Origin: Shewanella piezotolerans WP3
GTDB taxonomy: Bacteria; Pseudomonadota; Gammaproteobacteria; Enterobacterales; Shewanellaceae
Length of the DNA: 64,000 nt
Reading direction: 5' to 3'
Assembly (NCBI RefSeq): GCF_000014885.1
Contig: NC_011566.1
Span: forward strand, 2,461,501-2,525,500
Made by a program: the position numbers and the translations under genes. The notes under the pieces are model-generated. The model ran no database searches, was not told the DNA's origin, and saw nothing but the letters and a program-made list of their open reading frames with translations. Below are positions 63,033 to 64,000 of the stretch, in pieces (position 1 is the stretch's first letter; every line of letters starts with the position of its first letter).

Positions 63033-63842
63033 CTAATTGGCTTCAATCTGCATGGCTTCTTTTATTTCATCTCTGCTAAAGCCCTTACGAGACAAATAAG
63101 CGTAGGCTTTGGTTTTATCCTTATAGTCAGATAAATCATAGCGTTTTTTAGCTAACTCTATTTTGCAGCTTTCATAGAAGTCGATATCTCCAGAAAGCGC
63201 CAATTGATAAACGGTTTCTTCAAACTCTGTGACATCGATTAGTCGCTGTTTTAGCTCCTGCAAAATTAGAGTTTCTCCCTTCCCCTTGTTAAATAGTTTT
63301 AGTATTTCTGAGTGCAGGTTTACTTTGTCCGCTTTTACGGCAAGCTTACAGCGTAACGTTTCACGTTGGGGGTGCTGTGCCAGAGCATAATCTATTTCTG
63401 CACGGCTAAAGCCCTTTGTTGTCATTTGGCTGTAAACTTTTTCTTTGTTGGTATTGTTAAAGTGTTCAAATCGGTTAAGGAGTCTGCTGGTGGCCATCTC
63501 ATAGGAATCGATTTGACGGGCTTCAATAACTTGTTCTATCGCAGTGTCTACATCAATTGCCGATAGACCACGTAGCTGTAACTTTCGCTTAATGGCACCT
63601 GAGCCAATTTCATTACCGAAAGCCATTTCACAATATCGCACAGCAAAATTAACATCGCTCTTCAGATAACCGCTTTCTATAAGTTTGGCCAGAACCGTCT
63701 CTATCCACTCTTGCTTATCCGTTTTACGTTCAAGCTTTGAGCGAATTTCTTTGATGGTAAAATCTTGTTGGCTTAAGTGCCAATAGGCGCTGTTGTAAAC
63801 GTTATCAATTGTTTTGGCTTGGCGAAGGGGCGCACGTTGCAT
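63033..63842 (-). CDS. RecX-family protein, extended form
   Basis: The 269-residue protein is built of three-helix RecX-type repeats. The first part (about 10-150) follows RecX order: YWHLSQQDFTIKEIRSKLERK, then LIESGYLKSDVNFAVRYCEM and a KGFSRAEIDYAL ending. A second set (about 165-269) repeats this, closing with YLSRKGFSRDEIKEAM, the usual RecX C terminus. RecX proteins cap or inhibit RecA filaments. The normal size is about 150-165 residues, so this one is nearly doubled. No recA is nearby. Role as a RecA modulator is inferred from family only. Confidence 0.75.
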   Translation of the reverse strand: MQRAPLRQAKTIDNVYNSAYWHLSQQDFTIKEIRSKLERKTDKQEWIETVLAKLIESGYLKSDVNFAVRYCEMAFGNEIGSGAIKRKLQLRGLSAIDVDTAIEQVIEARQIDSYEMATSRLLNRFEHFNNTNKEKVYSQMTTKGFSRAEIDYALAQHPQRETLRCKLAVKADKVNLHSEILKLFNKGKGETLILQELKQRLIDVTEFEETVYQLALSGDIDFYESCKIELAKKRYDLSDYKDKTKAYAYLSRKGFSRDEIKEAMQIEAN

Positions 63843-63911
63843 AGGAGCTGATCTGGTGTTTGAAAATGTCTCAATGAGTGTACCAGACCGATAAGCGTTT
63901 GAGTACGCTCG

Positions 63912-63998
63912 TTATACATTACACTTTATTGGTGTTACATTTTTACCCGCTGGGAGCTTGATATTAACGCTCTCTATGGTTGGCGAATATGCAGGTCG
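63912..63998 (-). CDS. Possible C-terminal end of a gene running off the window
   Basis: The minus strand has an open frame from the window edge to TAA at 63912-63914 with the residues RPAYSPTIESVNIKLPAGKN followed by VTPIKCNV. Only 28 codons are visible, other frames close sooner, and no family can be recognised. Confidence 0.25.
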   Translation of the reverse strand, partial: RPAYSPTIESVNIKLPAGKNVTPIKCNV

Positions 63999-64000
63999 TG

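Overview
The window reads as chromosomal DNA from a marine gammaproteobacterium, most likely Shewanella. The reasons are the gene order rnfABCDGE-nth beside csrD, tRNA-Asn, uvrB and a VC2046/SO_2500-family gene; pykA-hexR divergent from zwf-pgl-edd-eda; a psrA-fadE pair; a rhombosortase; and a phosphoethanolamine transferase close to the MCR-4 type known from Shewanella. This assignment is by family recognition, with no database search. No rRNA, phage, CRISPR array or complete insertion sequence was seen.

Layout. 1-4.9 kb: a small pilus operon of the chaperone-usher kind (DUF4402 pilin, PapD-like chaperone, divergent usher, second DUF4402 subunit). 5.5-8.1 kb: a TonB-dependent receptor with a CRP-like site upstream. 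8.2-9.6 kb: gloA, a 27-residue YnhF-like membrane peptide and nth. 9.6-16 kb: the Rnf electron-transport operon on the minus strand; RnfC carries a long Lys/Ala repeat tail with a fresh 222-bp tandem duplication. 16-19.7 kb: csrD, an 11-copy octamer array, five tRNA-Asn genes and a 0.9-kb gap with DnaA boxes before uvrB. 21.7-25 kb: rhombosortase, queC, queE and a PLP enzyme. 25.2-25.6 kb: three tRNA-Tyr genes. 25.7-35.9 kb: conserved small proteins, a GGDEF-EAL protein, YchJ, SmrA, an M2 peptidase, and psrA-fadE. 36.6-44.1 kb: pyruvate kinase, HexR and the Entner-Doudoroff genes. 44.1-50.3 kb: ecotin, DmeF-type metal exporter with a MarR regulator, MCR-like transferase, diguanylate cyclase. 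50.3-60.2 kb: PatZ-type acetyltransferase and a six-gene MoxR/Bat operon. 60.6-64 kb: a RibD-C reductase with a TetR regulator, an orphan type IV prepilin and an unusually long RecX-family protein.

How the genes work together. HexR sites before pykA and zwf link glycolytic exit to the Entner-Doudoroff route. A PsrA palindrome before psrA-fadE indicates self-control of fatty-acid oxidation. CsrD, the GGDEF-EAL protein and the GGEEF cyclase give three signalling proteins around c-di-GMP or its degenerate domains. QueC and QueE make the queuosine precursor, and both tRNA clusters (Asn and Tyr, GUN anticodons) are among the substrates of that modification.

The most unusual content is outside the obvious genes: three diverged copies of a MITE-like inverted-repeat family (36.2, 46.9 and 62.7 kb), a second MITE-like element with different ends (60.35 kb), a perfect 34-bp palindrome between pilin and chaperone, and a perfect 18-bp palindrome before dmeF. 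No clearly new multi-gene system is proven; the pilus locus is the nearest candidate.
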